NCBI RefSeq assembly: GCF_026109735.1
Contig: NZ_CP069620.1
Span: 248,001 to 312,000, forward strand
Source: Salinimicrobium tongyeongense
GTDB taxonomy: Bacteria; Bacteroidota; Bacteroidia; Flavobacteriales; Flavobacteriaceae
DNA: 64,000 bases
Direction of reading: 5' to 3'
Shown: positions 1-8,908 of the stretch, piece by piece
Numbering within the stretch: position 1 is the stretch's first letter
How the letters are laid out: each line of letters begins with the position of its first letter
Translations under genes and position numbers: made by a program
The notes under the pieces: generated by a model
The model's input: only the letters and a program-made list of their open reading frames with translations
The model's database searches: none
What the model was told of the DNA's origin: nothing

Positions 1-418
1 ATTTAAAATAGAAGGGCAACTTCTTAAAAGTTTTAAAAAGCTTTCTCAAAATCTTTTTTACTAGATTATCTGGTGTAAATTGAAATGGAGATGGTTTAAT
101 CTGGAATGCCAGAAGCTTATCCTGTTTCCGCACTAGAATCTCGAAAGAACCTCGAGCAAACATGAGGTAAGTGTCATTGCAAACATAGATCGCCGGCTCA
201 GAGTCCAAATTTTCTTTGAAAGAAATTAAGTCATCATTATGAAGGCATCTTGTTCTTAAGTTGAGCATGTAGTCATCATTACAAGTAGGATTACCACCAT
301 AAATATGAGTGAGATCTAAAAGCTTTACATCATGCCCCTCCTCAATTAATTTATCAAATTGAAAAATTTTGCGATGAGAATTTCTGAAAATTCTAGTGAA
401 GCAAAAAATAATAGTCAT
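1..418 (-). CDS. Hypothetical protein of the glycan locus (3' part missing)
   Basis: An open minus-strand frame starts at an ATG (416-418) and runs off the left edge without a stop, giving at least 139 residues. It begins MTIIFCFTRIFRNSHRK and continues with FDKLIEEGHDVKLLDLTHIYGG, which has the beta-strand/helix rhythm seen at the N-terminus of Rossmann-like glycosyltransferases. I cannot assign a family. There is no N-terminal signal peptide. It lies 51 bp downstream of the PtmA-like SDR on the same strand, so it is probably the next gene of the legionaminic-acid operon. A transferase or a sugar-modifying enzyme would fit the position, but that is inference from context only. Confidence 0.6.
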   Translation of the reverse strand, partial: MTIIFCFTRIFRNSHRKIFQFDKLIEEGHDVKLLDLTHIYGGNPTCNDDYMLNLRTRCLHNDDLISFKENLDSEPAIYVCNDTYLMFARGSFEILVRKQDKLLAFQIKPSPFQFTPDNLVKKILRKLFKTFKKLPFYFK

Positions 419-469
419 GAAGTCTCAGGTTATCGGGGTGTTGTACAGAATAAAATCAACTTAGTTTGT

Positions 470-1213
470 TTAAATAGCTGTCCAGCCTCCATCTACCATC
501 ATATTATGTCCAGTAATAAAAGAAGCTTCATCTGACAAAAGAAAAACAATTGGTGGTGCAATTTCTTCCGGATTCGCTAATCTTTTAAGTGGTGATTTTT
601 CAGAATACCTTTCTATGAACGAGGGGTGCTGATTATCCTTATCTAAAACCCCTCCCGGAGAAACACAGTTAATTCTAACATTATATCTTCCATAGTAGGA
701 GGCTAAAAACCGAGTAAGATTAATGATTCCTCCCTTTATAGCTGTATAAGCAGCGGGAGAGCTTCCGTTATATCCTTCATACAGGGAAAAATCATTCCCT
801 ACCACACCGTAAATAGAACCTATATTTACAATAGAACCTGATTTTTGTTTCTTCATTATTTTGAGCACTCTCTGACAGATATAAAAGACACTGTTCATCT
901 GGTAATCTACATTTTCCTGCCAGGATTTTAGTGACACATCTTCAAATTTTGTTCCCCAATCTGAAGTTCTGGGATAAGCAAGATTGACAAGACCGTCTAT
1001 TCTACCATATTGACGTTCCACATCATCTATCGCATCGTCTATTTCTTCTTTTTTACTAACATCACAGGAGATAAATGTAGAATCTGAATTTCCTTTTTTT
1101 GTAATATCCAAACCAATAACTCTTGCACCTGCTTCTTTTAAATAGGTCACGACCTGCTTTCCTATTAATCCATTGGATCCAGTAACAAGAACTACTTTGT
1201 TTTTAACCTTCAT
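470..1213 (-). CDS. ptmA: SDR-family oxidoreductase, PtmA-like
   Basis: A 247-residue classical short-chain dehydrogenase. The cofactor loop TGSNGLIG lies at residues 11-18, the catalytic Ser near 133 and the YTAIK active site has Tyr156 and Lys160. An SPGGV segment and the C-terminal GHNMMVDGGWT are typical of the family. In Campylobacter, PtmA is a dehydrogenase-like protein co-encoded with the GDP-linked legionaminic-acid enzymes, and its exact step is not firmly settled. The start overlaps the preceding oxidoreductase gene by 4 bp, which implies translational coupling. Because the other legionaminic genes are all here, the PtmA-like label rests mainly on context. Generic reduction or oxidation of a sugar nucleotide is the safer statement. 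Confidence 0.8.
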   Translation of the reverse strand: MKVKNKVVLVTGSNGLIGKQVVTYLKEAGARVIGLDITKKGNSDSTFISCDVSKKEEIDDAIDDVERQYGRIDGLVNLAYPRTSDWGTKFEDVSLKSWQENVDYQMNSVFYICQRVLKIMKKQKSGSIVNIGSIYGVVGNDFSLYEGYNGSSPAAYTAIKGGIINLTRFLASYYGRYNVRINCVSPGGVLDKDNQHPSFIERYSEKSPLKRLANPEEIAPPIVFLLSDEASFITGHNMMVDGGWTAI

Positions 1214-2118
1214 AAACTCAATTTTAATATTTTAAATGCTTGCTCTGCAGAATTAAAGTTAGGGTTAGTCCCCGTAAGAATGTTGTTTAAGAAATATTCC
1301 ATCTGTTCAACGTAAGTGTTAATTAATGGCTGTTCGGAAGAAAAAATTTCTTGATCATTACGATAAATTTTGTTAGAAATGATATCTGCCAAAAACGTTT
1401 CTTCTGAAGTTAAAACTTCAAAAGTTCTTTTCGTATCACGCCTATAGTAATTTAGCGTCACATTGGCGCAAAAATTCTCATATTCCAGATTATAACTGGC
1501 ATAATCTACTGCATCAATTTGAAGTGAGGAATTACTTTTGAAAATTACACTACTTTTTTCGGGAACTCCAAAGATCCAACATAAGTAATCAAGTTCATGT
1601 ATTAAATCTAGATGAACTCCTCCTCCTAAATTTCTATTAGCACTATATATTTTTCTGTAATTAGTATTAGGTCTCCAATCTGGTAAGTAGGAACCACTAT
1701 AGGAGTTAACCTCATTAACCCTCCTGGTCCTTACTATTTTTTTCATTTCCTTCAAACAATCTCTAAACCTTAAATTGCATGCGATATAAGTAGGCACTTT
1801 AACTTCTATTATGTTGTCAAGAAGTTTTTTATTAGCCTCACTTATTTCGCTGAATAACGGCTTTTCAATAAACAGAGGTTTACGAAATTTTAGTACTTCT
1901 TGAATTGTTTCTGAATGCTTTGAAGTAGGGTTGGAAATTATAATAAAATCAAATTCAATATTGTACAATTCTTTTATAGAAAAGACATTTTTAACACCTG
2001 GATGGCTAGTTGGATCTTTGGAAGACCTTAAAGCATAAATGTCAACTAGCCCTAATTCTTTCAAGGAAAAGATGTGTTTTTGTGCAATAGAACCCAAACC
2101 TATAATTAAAACTTTCAT
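1210..2118 (-). CDS. Gfo/Idh/MocA-family oxidoreductase
   Basis: A 302-residue NAD(P)-dependent oxidoreductase. The N-terminus carries the dinucleotide loop GLGSIAQKH, followed by the family's EKP motif (FIEKPLFSE, about residues 88-96) whose Lys contacts substrate, and by GGGVHLDLIHELDYLCW with the Asp and His of the catalytic region near the middle. Members oxidise or reduce hydroxyls of sugars or inositols. It overlaps the CMP-sugar synthetase upstream by 4 bp and the SDR downstream by 4 bp. It is not part of the minimal legionaminic pathway, so it may modify the nonulosonic acid or a second sugar of the repeat unit. The substrate cannot be read from the sequence. Confidence 0.85.
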   Translation of the reverse strand: MKVLIIGLGSIAQKHIFSLKELGLVDIYALRSSKDPTSHPGVKNVFSIKELYNIEFDFIIISNPTSKHSETIQEVLKFRKPLFIEKPLFSEISEANKKLLDNIIEVKVPTYIACNLRFRDCLKEMKKIVRTRRVNEVNSYSGSYLPDWRPNTNYRKIYSANRNLGGGVHLDLIHELDYLCWIFGVPEKSSVIFKSNSSLQIDAVDYASYNLEYENFCANVTLNYYRRDTKRTFEVLTSEETFLADIISNKIYRNDQEIFSSEQPLINTYVEQMEYFLNNILTGTNPNFNSAEQAFKILKLSL

Positions 2119-2849
2119 TGTAGAAAATTAAAATCAAGTTTATCTTTCTCCATTAAAAAAGACATGAAATCGTAGTCTAGCGGATGATCCAAATCAAAAC
2201 ATATGTGAGGCATTTGATATATTAAAGTTTTCGGAGTAATAGGGGATGTCATATGATTTTCAAAAAAACTTCTCCTATAGATATAAAAGGAAGCATTCAT
2301 ATCATAAACTTTTGGTGCCGATTGGCGGGTTACAAATTCCCCCTCCTTTACAAGCTGTATGAATTCACTGTTAGGCCTTTTTTCTACCATGTTAAAATAT
2401 GGATTTCTATTTGCTTCATTTACTGAAAAAATGTTGATAGCCTCCTTGTTACTTCTTAAAAGACCAAAAGCAGTTTGAATATCCTGGATTGTTCTTAAGG
2501 GTGAGGTTACATCAAGATCCAGAATATAATCATAGATAATTTTATTTTCTCTTTCTGCATACAATCTTACATCATTTAGCACTCCTATCTTTCCAGAATT
2601 ATCTGTAGCAAGTTCCGCGGGCCTGTCATATTCAGTACTAACAGTTTTCAAATTACATGCTCTAACGGTCTGTTTTATTTCATCAGAATCCGTTGAAAGA
2701 TAGATCTGAACCCCTGGGTTCTCTGAAGCGTATATATCTGCCAACTTTAAACTATAATAGATTAGAGGTTTTTTGTTTAGAATCTTGATGTTTTTACCAG
2801 GTATTCCCTTAGAGCCACCTCTGGCACAGACCGTAATAAGAGTATTCAT
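2115..2849 (-). CDS. legF: Acylneuraminate/legionaminate cytidylyltransferase
   Basis: A 244-residue CMP-nonulosonate synthetase of the NeuA/LegF/PtmB type. It activates the finished nonulosonic acid with CTP before glycosyl transfer. The N-terminus shows CARGGSKGIPGKNIK, the CTP-binding signature, followed by STDSDEI and LDLDVTSPLRT, typical positions of the metal-binding and substrate loops. Its length matches single-domain bacterial family members. A 4-bp overlap with the downstream oxidoreductase and only 13 bp to the upstream nucleotidyltransferase place it in the legionaminic-acid operon. Specificity for legionaminate rather than sialate or pseudaminate is inferred from the LegB/LegC/LegG set in the same operon. 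Confidence 0.9.
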   Translation of the reverse strand: MNTLITVCARGGSKGIPGKNIKILNKKPLIYYSLKLADIYASENPGVQIYLSTDSDEIKQTVRACNLKTVSTEYDRPAELATDNSGKIGVLNDVRLYAERENKIIYDYILDLDVTSPLRTIQDIQTAFGLLRSNKEAINIFSVNEANRNPYFNMVEKRPNSEFIQLVKEGEFVTRQSAPKVYDMNASFYIYRRSFFENHMTSPITPKTLIYQMPHICFDLDHPLDYDFMSFLMEKDKLDFNFLQ

Positions 2850-2862
2850 GACAATTATACTG

Positions 2863-3924
2863 TTACTTATTCAAACTTGAATGTTTAACTAATTCCTGAG
2901 CCTGTTTATAGTCCACCGGTTTACCAATATCAATCCAAAAACCTAAAATTGGGTTATGTATTAATTTCCCCCCTTCTTTGATTAACTCTTCCATAAGTTC
3001 CGTAATATCATAATATTTATTTTGAGGGATTTTTGAAATCAGTTCCTTTTTAAGAATATAAATTCCAGCATTAGAATAATAAACGTAGGAAGGCTTTTCT
3101 TTAAATTCCATCACTTCTTTTCCTTCCGTTTCAAAAACTGCATAAGGCACATCCACTTTATATTCCGTTGATGCTACTGCCATATCGGCTTCCTGATTAA
3201 TGAGATCAACATACAGGTCCTCAAAATCAACATTTGTAAATAGATCACTATTCATTAACAAAATATGATCAGTTTCAAAATTTTCTACAAGTGCTAAAGC
3301 CCCAGCTGTCCCTAAAGGTTTATCTTCCCAAACATATTCAATGCTTATTCCCTTACTGCTTCCATCTCCAAAATAATCTTGGATCTGTTCTCCAAGATAT
3401 TTCACAGATATGTAGATTTTCCTAATTCCATAAGAAATTAGCCTGTCTATGTTATGTTCAATGATAGGTTTTTCACCCAGAGGCAGCATAGGTTTTGGAA
3501 TATCGTCAGTAAGTGGACTTAATCTTTTTCCTCTCCCTCCTGCCATTATCATACACTCTAAAGGCAGAACAGACTGGGTTTTCTCAAGATCTATAATCCG
3601 TTTAAGTCTCATATTTCGATCAAGAATGGGTAGAATCTTCAAATCTTTTTTCCTGTATTCTCTAAGATCCAAAAATCCTGAATGTTCAAACTTGAATATG
3701 AAATTCCTATTACAAATCTCTTCTAGTCGCTTTGATAAATTCCCGTGCTGAATTAAAGACCTCCTCACATCACCATCTGTGAGTGAGCCCAAAATTACTT
3801 CGTTATCATCAGCCACAAAAAGAATAAGACGACTTACGTTAATTTTAGATCGAACGTTATTCAACTTCCTTAAAGCGTCAAGAATCGTCTGATCTCTGTG
3901 AATAGTTATTTCTTCAAAACACAT
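2863..3924 (-). CDS. ptmE: CBS-domain sugar-phosphate nucleotidyltransferase (PtmE-like)
   Basis: Two N-terminal CBS repeats (about residues 1-115) precede a nucleotidyltransferase domain with IMAGGRGKRLSPLTDDIPKP, the G-x-G-x-R signature for NTP binding, and MNSDLFTN for metal binding. In Campylobacter, PtmE is a glucosamine-1-phosphate guanylyltransferase that starts the GDP-linked legionaminic route with this same domain order. I chose the ATG at 3922-3924, which follows an AAAGGTGG stretch. A GTG two codons earlier (3930) is the longer alternative. It lies 11 bp downstream of the PIG-L gene. Its presence argues that the intermediates here are GDP- rather than UDP-linked. Confidence 0.85.
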   Translation of the reverse strand: MCFEEITIHRDQTILDALRKLNNVRSKINVSRLILFVADDNEVILGSLTDGDVRRSLIQHGNLSKRLEEICNRNFIFKFEHSGFLDLREYRKKDLKILPILDRNMRLKRIIDLEKTQSVLPLECMIMAGGRGKRLSPLTDDIPKPMLPLGEKPIIEHNIDRLISYGIRKIYISVKYLGEQIQDYFGDGSSKGISIEYVWEDKPLGTAGALALVENFETDHILLMNSDLFTNVDFEDLYVDLINQEADMAVASTEYKVDVPYAVFETEGKEVMEFKEKPSYVYYSNAGIYILKKELISKIPQNKYYDITELMEELIKEGGKLIHNPILGFWIDIGKPVDYKQAQELVKHSSLNK

Positions 3925-3935
3925 AACCACCTTTG

Positions 3936-4607
3936 TTATTTATCAATATATTTTATTAATTGAAAAGCTTCAGCGTATGTTACACCACAGCTTGCACCTC
4001 TATACACTGCCAAAGCTTCCATGTTTCTTTCTGATCTGGGAAAAGGATGCTGACCGAGCTCTGACTCATAAATTCGCATCACTTCAATTTTTCGTTTAAA
4101 ATAATCAGAAATATCCACAAAATAATTTGGTATAAATGCTTTTTCGTGCAATGCTGCAGCAAATTCTGTCTCAGAAATACATTCATACAATAAGACCTGC
4201 TTTACAAATGGATATCTAAATGATTTAGTACACGCCATCACTGCATCAAAGGTAATGCGATGATCGGAATGTGCATCGGAACGGTTTAAACAATAAATTA
4301 CCTCGGGCTGTACCTGAGTAAAAACATCTGAAATTTTAGGCACCATTTCTATTAAACTACTTGAGGAGAGAGTCATAGTAGGATAGTTAAGCATATAAGT
4401 AGTTTTTATCCCCAACATCTTCTCTACCTTTTTTATTTCTTCCTGCCTGGAATCTACACGTTCTTTCGAAAATCCCTGGGCTTCGGATACATTTGTAGTT
4501 ATTAACCAATAAACCTCATCCCCGTTTTCTATATGCTTTAAAATAGAACCTCCAGCCCCCAGCACTTCATCATCAGGATGAGCTGAAATAATAATAATTC
4601 TTTTCAT
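3936..4607 (-). CDS. PIG-L family N-acetyl sugar deacetylase
   Basis: A 223-residue LmbE/PIG-L zinc hydrolase. The metal-binding AHPDDE motif is at residues 9-14 and the second zinc motif HSDH is present in RSDAHSDHRITFDA. Family members remove acetyl groups from GlcNAc-containing substrates. Its start overlaps the upstream formyltransferase by 4 bp. This coupling suggests that one N-acetyl group of the sugar is removed and that another acyl group, possibly formyl, is put on that amine. The function on a legionaminate or a repeat-unit sugar is inference. The zinc motifs look intact, so I expect an active enzyme. Confidence 0.85.
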   Translation of the reverse strand: MKRIIIISAHPDDEVLGAGGSILKHIENGDEVYWLITTNVSEAQGFSKERVDSRQEEIKKVEKMLGIKTTYMLNYPTMTLSSSSLIEMVPKISDVFTQVQPEVIYCLNRSDAHSDHRITFDAVMACTKSFRYPFVKQVLLYECISETEFAAALHEKAFIPNYFVDISDYFKRKIEVMRIYESELGQHPFPRSERNMEALAVYRGASCGVTYAEAFQLIKYIDK

Positions 4608-5506
4608 AGATATTCTCCTTCTTTGGGAAGCTCAACAAAATTATGATCTAAAATTTGTACGGCTCCATCCCATGCTTTTACAAGAATTTTAAAATCTTTA
4701 ACTTCTAATACTTTTCCTGGTTCAATATTACTCAGAGGGAACTGTTCCTCTTTGACTGCCCATATTTTAATCTCTTTTCCTTTATAAATCACATGTGCTC
4801 CAACATAGGGCCTTGTAAGTCCTCTTACAAGATTATATATGGCATTTGTGGTCATTCGAAAATCTATTTCACCGTCCTTTAAACCTCTCTTTCTCCAAAC
4901 ATTACCTTTCGTATGATCTTGAGGAATTCTTGAATAACTGCCATCTTCCAACTGCTTAAGAAATAAAGGTATTTGATCCATCGCATTTTTTTCTATTTTG
5001 CTATAAAGACTGGCAGCATCATCGTTATATTTTATCTTAAATAATTTTTGAGATAATATATCTCCGTCGTCTGCACCTTCTTCCATAAAAAAGAAAGTTG
5101 AAGCTCCTTTCTCCAGACCAAGGACAAGACTCCAGATAAGTGGATGCCTACCTCTATTAAATGGAAGTGCTGCAGGATGGAAACCCACGACCCCAAGTGG
5201 CGTTAATTCAAGAAGTTCCTTTTTGATTAAACTGGACCAACCGAAGCAAAAGATTACATCTGGTTCAAGACTTTTTATCCAGCTCAAAATGTGAGTGGCA
5301 TTAATATCCTTCACATATTTCCAGGGAATATTGTTTATCTCACACAGCGGTGCCAAATCCTTATGATCTGCATTAAATGCTGATCTTGATTTGGTTGCAA
5401 CACCTACAATTTCAGCTCTGAGAAAAATTAACTTCTCTAGAGCTTTTTGCGAAAAGGAAACGGTTCCGATAAAGAAAATTTTCAATTTTCTAGAATTTGA
5501 TATCAT
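4604..5506 (-). CDS. Sugar N-formyltransferase (Fmt-like)
   Basis: A 300-residue protein of the methionyl-tRNA formyltransferase fold: an N-terminal Rossmann part to about residue 190, with GFHPAALPFNRGRHPLIW carrying the catalytic His and FMEEGADDGDILSQ carrying the catalytic Asp, then a C-terminal Fmt-like barrel (KDGEIDFRMTTNAIYNLVRG). The Asn normally two residues before the His is Gly here. As I recall, this is usual in the sugar-modifying subgroup with the NRGRHP motif. It would transfer formyl from N10-formyl-THF to an amino sugar. A true tRNA formyltransferase is unlikely given the operon position. It overlaps legG by 17 bp and the PIG-L gene by 4 bp. Confidence 0.82.
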   Translation of the reverse strand: MISNSRKLKIFFIGTVSFSQKALEKLIFLRAEIVGVATKSRSAFNADHKDLAPLCEINNIPWKYVKDINATHILSWIKSLEPDVIFCFGWSSLIKKELLELTPLGVVGFHPAALPFNRGRHPLIWSLVLGLEKGASTFFFMEEGADDGDILSQKLFKIKYNDDAASLYSKIEKNAMDQIPLFLKQLEDGSYSRIPQDHTKGNVWRKRGLKDGEIDFRMTTNAIYNLVRGLTRPYVGAHVIYKGKEIKIWAVKEEQFPLSNIEPGKVLEVKDFKILVKAWDGAVQILDHNFVELPKEGEYL

Positions 5507-6650
5507 AAAACTTCTTTTTCAGAATATTGGTATAATCAAAGTTTTTCAGCACGTCTACAATTCTTTTAGAAGCCCCTCCTTCTCCGTAGGGATTTTTCAC
5601 ATCTTTCAAGATGCTTTGAAAATCTTTGGAAAAAGCCTTTTTAAGAGCTTCTCCTATAGATTCTTTAGTGGGCTCACAGGAAATAACGCTTGTCGCTTTT
5701 ATTCTTCCCTTCTGCCGATCTCCTATATCCACTGTTGCTGCTTTAAAGCTCGGTGCTTCCGTAAGTCCGCTGGAGGAATTTCCCAGCACCACATCTACGT
5801 GGCTTAAAGCTGAAAGATATCTTTTCTGACCAAGGGATGTAAAAGCACATGCCCGGTGAGGATTTTTAGAAACGAAATCATCAATCTGCTGAATGATAAT
5901 TCTTCCATTAGTATCAGAGTTGGGTTTGGTAAAGATAAAATTTGTATCACCCATACCGGTAATTGCCTCAAGCAATTCTCTAAACTGCTTCTCTGCCGTA
6001 TTATCTTCCAGAGTAACAGGATGAAACGTTATCATTAGATTTTTTTCATTCAATTTAAAATTTATAGCTTCTTCGAAATTTTTGCGGTTCAAAAGGTCAA
6101 GTTTCAGGATATTATCGATAAGAGGTGTACCAACATTAAAAACCCTTTCTGGATTCTCTCCCATTTGTATCACTCTTTTTCTGTACGTTTCTGTTGCTGT
6201 GAAATGTAAGTGAGACATTTTTGTGACAGAATGTCTTATCGGCTCATCGATAAGTCCCTCTGTTGCTTCACCTCCATGTAAATGGGCTACGGGTATTTTA
6301 GAAACCATTGCCGCCGAAACTGCCGAAAAAATTTCATAACGGTCACCTAAAACCAAAACAATATCAGGACGAAGTTCTACAAAAGCTTCGGCAAAGCCAA
6401 TCTGGGCCAATCCCATAGACTTTAAAATCCCAACTTCTGAATCTGAAGACAGTAACATCTCAACTTTCTTACTTATCTTAAATCCATCTTTTTCGATTTC
6501 TTTATAAGTCAGTCCGAATTCAGGTGAAAGGTGCATTCCTGTCACCACTAACTGCAAATCTAGATCCTTATCTTCCGATATTATCTTTATCAGAGTTTGC
6601 ATAATCCCATATTCAGCCCGTGTTCCGGTAACTACACAAACCTTCCTCAT
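5490..6650 (-). CDS. legG: Hydrolysing NDP-sugar 2-epimerase (LegG/NeuC)
   Basis: A 386-residue GT-B-fold epimerase that releases the NDP and inverts C2 to give the free 2,4-diamino-trideoxy-mannose precursor of legionaminic acid. Visible signatures are VTGTRAEYG at the N-terminus, VLGDRYEIF, HLHGGEATEGLIDEPIRH, and the C-terminal LGNSSSGLTEAP nucleotide-binding loop. The length matches NeuC/LegG enzymes. It overlaps legI by 4 bp upstream and the formyltransferase by 17 bp downstream. NeuC (UDP-GlcNAc) and LegG (2,4-diacetamido substrate) cannot be told apart by motif alone. LegB/LegC in the operon favour LegG. Confidence 0.9.
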   Translation of the reverse strand: MRKVCVVTGTRAEYGIMQTLIKIISEDKDLDLQLVVTGMHLSPEFGLTYKEIEKDGFKISKKVEMLLSSDSEVGILKSMGLAQIGFAEAFVELRPDIVLVLGDRYEIFSAVSAAMVSKIPVAHLHGGEATEGLIDEPIRHSVTKMSHLHFTATETYRKRVIQMGENPERVFNVGTPLIDNILKLDLLNRKNFEEAINFKLNEKNLMITFHPVTLEDNTAEKQFRELLEAITGMGDTNFIFTKPNSDTNGRIIIQQIDDFVSKNPHRACAFTSLGQKRYLSALSHVDVVLGNSSSGLTEAPSFKAATVDIGDRQKGRIKATSVISCEPTKESIGEALKKAFSKDFQSILKDVKNPYGEGGASKRIVDVLKNFDYTNILKKKFYDIKF

Positions 6651-7648
6651 ATTAATTCGTCTTCTTTGTAATCCTTTTCAGCTCTTGAACCAACAATTTT
6701 GTCCCATTTCATTGGACTAATACCAATCCCAGGCCTCTTCACCCCCAGATTTTCTTTAGTAAACTTTTCTCCTTTTTTGATACTGGCTGTAGCAATTAAG
6801 CTTTTTCTTACAACTGCTTTATTTTCCTTTTCTGACGCAGAGGGCTCCTTCCTACCTGACCCTGAAATCGCTACTTCTATATTTCTAATTGACTGTACCA
6901 TCACCTTCAGCTCATCCGGCTCAAGTGACGCACGGTGATCAGGGCCGGGAAGATTTCTATCTAATGTGAAGTGCTTCTCAATAACAGTTGCACCCAAGGC
7001 AACTGCTGCTATTGGCACTTCAATACCCAGGGTGTGATCAGAATAACCAATTTGCACTCCAAATTCATCTCTAATGTGCAACATAGCCATTAAATTTACA
7101 TCTTTCATTGGAGTAGGATATTCTGTATTGCAATGAACCACCGTAATTTTACTTCTTTCCATCCCCCCATGAATTAGTACCTCCAGGGCATTCTTTATCT
7201 CCTGCATATCTGCCATTCCGGTAGACATGACAACAGGTTTTTTGAAACTGCTTATTTTTCGTAGATAAGGCAGGTTAGTAATTTCCCCTGATGGTATTTT
7301 AAATAAAGGAATATTTATACTATTCAAGAATTCGAGGCTCTCAAGATCAAATCCGGTAGAAAGAAACCCTATCTTCCTATCTTTGCAATAACTTTTAAGC
7401 ACCTTATGATCTTCTTCAGATAATTCAAGCTTTTTGATCATCTGGAATTGGGTATCATCATTACCAGTATTTAAATCCTGATACTTTGCCCTTTTTGCTG
7501 ATCTGGAGACGACGTTTTCTGTCTTAAAAGTTTGGAATTTAACAAAATCGGCGCCTGCCAAAGCTGCAGCATCTATCAATTTTTTTGCCTCCTCTATATT
7601 GCCGTTATGGTTAACACCCGCTTCTGCTATTATTAAAACTTTTTGCAT
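6647..7648 (-). CDS. legI: N-acetylneuraminate/legionaminate synthase
   Basis: A 333-residue NeuB-family synthase that condenses the N-acylated mannose-type sugar with phosphoenolpyruvate. The TIM-barrel domain carries IAEAGVNHNG at the N-terminus, FKIPSGEITNLPYL, STGMADMQEI, YSDHTLGIE and EKHFTLDR, all standard substrate and metal contacts. A C-terminal antifreeze-like SAF domain follows (from about residue 278, SLIATASIKKGEKF). It overlaps legG by 4 bp and starts one base after the stop of the upstream acetyltransferase. Paralogues making sialic or pseudaminic acid share these motifs, so the legionaminate assignment depends on neighbouring genes. Confidence 0.92.
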   Translation of the reverse strand: MQKVLIIAEAGVNHNGNIEEAKKLIDAAALAGADFVKFQTFKTENVVSRSAKRAKYQDLNTGNDDTQFQMIKKLELSEEDHKVLKSYCKDRKIGFLSTGFDLESLEFLNSINIPLFKIPSGEITNLPYLRKISSFKKPVVMSTGMADMQEIKNALEVLIHGGMERSKITVVHCNTEYPTPMKDVNLMAMLHIRDEFGVQIGYSDHTLGIEVPIAAVALGATVIEKHFTLDRNLPGPDHRASLEPDELKVMVQSIRNIEVAISGSGRKEPSASEKENKAVVRKSLIATASIKKGEKFTKENLGVKRPGIGISPMKWDKIVGSRAEKDYKEDELI

Positions 7649-7649
7649 C

Positions 7650-8291
7650 TCATCTAACTTTTTTTGCCGGACACCCTAAATAGGTTCCTTTTTTTTCAAT
7701 ATTATTGACGACAACTGCTCCTGCTCCCACTAAAATATCTTTTCCTATTCGCACCCCAGAAACAACTTTTGATCCAAGTGCACATAATACACCCTCCTCA
7801 ATATTGGTATAAGCCCCTATTGTCACTCCTGCAGAGATCAAAACGTGGTCACCAATTAACGTTTCATGATCTATACTAGATGCAGTATATACTACTGTAT
7901 TCTTCCCAATCTTTACATCATTGTTTAAAATAACTCCTCGTGCCAGGAAAGCTCCTTCCTTTACTACTGCCGATTTTGATATTATACAAGAAGCATCAAT
8001 TAGTGGTGGTACCTTAAAACCCATTTTAGTCACTTTTTCAAAGACAGTTCTTCTTAAAGTATTATCTTTAAATGCTCCAACCCCTATTGCTGCATATCGT
8101 AGTCCTTTATCATAATATTCGCTCAAAACAGAATCATCACCTAAAACAGGATAACCACAAAACTCTTGGCTATCAGAATTTATGGTTGTGAATCCTATTA
8201 TTTTGTACTCCTGGTTTTCGTGGATCATATCAACAATCACCTTGGCATGTCCTCCAGTTCCAACAATAATAATTTCCTTTTTTTTATTCAT
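7650..8291 (-). CDS. legH: NeuD/PglD-family acetyltransferase 1
   Basis: A 213-residue sugar O/N-acetyltransferase. An N-terminal PglD-like Rossmann part (IIIVGTGGHAKVIVDMI) binds the NDP-sugar. A left-handed beta-helix of hexapeptide repeats follows from about residue 100, with the catalytic His in SSIDHETLIGDH (His142) and the C-terminal GCPAKKVR cap. In legionaminate synthesis LegH acetylates the C4 amine made by LegC. This copy and the next gene are both candidates for LegH, and I give the symbol here only tentatively. It overlaps acetyltransferase 2 by 4 bp. Confidence 0.75.
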   Translation of the reverse strand: MNKKKEIIIVGTGGHAKVIVDMIHENQEYKIIGFTTINSDSQEFCGYPVLGDDSVLSEYYDKGLRYAAIGVGAFKDNTLRRTVFEKVTKMGFKVPPLIDASCIISKSAVVKEGAFLARGVILNNDVKIGKNTVVYTASSIDHETLIGDHVLISAGVTIGAYTNIEEGVLCALGSKVVSGVRIGKDILVGAGAVVVNNIEKKGTYLGCPAKKVR

Positions 8292-8908
8292 ATTTTTCTA
8301 CCAGGATTTCCTACTACAGTTGTATTGTTTGCAATGTCCTTTAATACGACACTTCCAGCTCCTACGATGACATTTTTACCAATTTTAACTCCCTGCTTTA
8401 CTACTGCATTAGCACCAATAAAAGACCCCTCGCCCACATGTACATTTCCAGCTAGTACTGCTCCGGGTCCCACGTGTACCGTATCTCCAATTTTACATTC
8501 ATGCTCGATGATACAACCTGTATTAAAAATACAATAGCTACCAATCGAGACCAACAGTGGAATTGACACATTTCGGGCAAAAAAATTGCCCGAACCCATT
8601 ATTATTTTCTGAGATAAAGAAACAGACGGATGTAAAACATTGAGGATATTTTTACCATTTGAATTCAAGATCTCTGCTGTACGTTGTCTTATTTGATTGT
8701 CCCCTATACCAAGTATAAAATAATCTTTATTAGACCACTCATCAGAAGGGTTACCCTCATAGCCAGCGTATTTAAGATGAAAAGGATCTAGCTTGACTGG
8801 TTCTAAGTCTGTATAAAATTTTACTGGAAATCGGTTAAGCAAAGCCGCCTCAGCTACTACATAGCCGTGCCCGGAATATCCCACTAAAACCACTTCTTTA
8901 TCTAACAC
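8288..8908 (-). CDS. NeuD/PglD-family acetyltransferase 2
   Basis: A 206-residue member of the same family as the adjacent downstream gene but clearly diverged. The N-terminal domain reads VVLVGYSGHGYVVAEAAL, the hexapeptide beta-helix carries the catalytic His in CIIEHECKIGD (His136), and the C-terminus is VVGNPGRKI. With two such enzymes next to a formyltransferase, one may acetylate the C4 amine (LegH role) while the other O-acetylates or acts on another amino sugar. Which is which cannot be decided from sequence. The start overlaps legC by 11 bp, and the stop overlaps the next gene by 4 bp. Confidence 0.8.
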   Translation of the reverse strand: MLDKEVVLVGYSGHGYVVAEAALLNRFPVKFYTDLEPVKLDPFHLKYAGYEGNPSDEWSNKDYFILGIGDNQIRQRTAEILNSNGKNILNVLHPSVSLSQKIIMGSGNFFARNVSIPLLVSIGSYCIFNTGCIIEHECKIGDTVHVGPGAVLAGNVHVGEGSFIGANAVVKQGVKIGKNVIVGAGSVVLKDIANNTTVVGNPGRKI

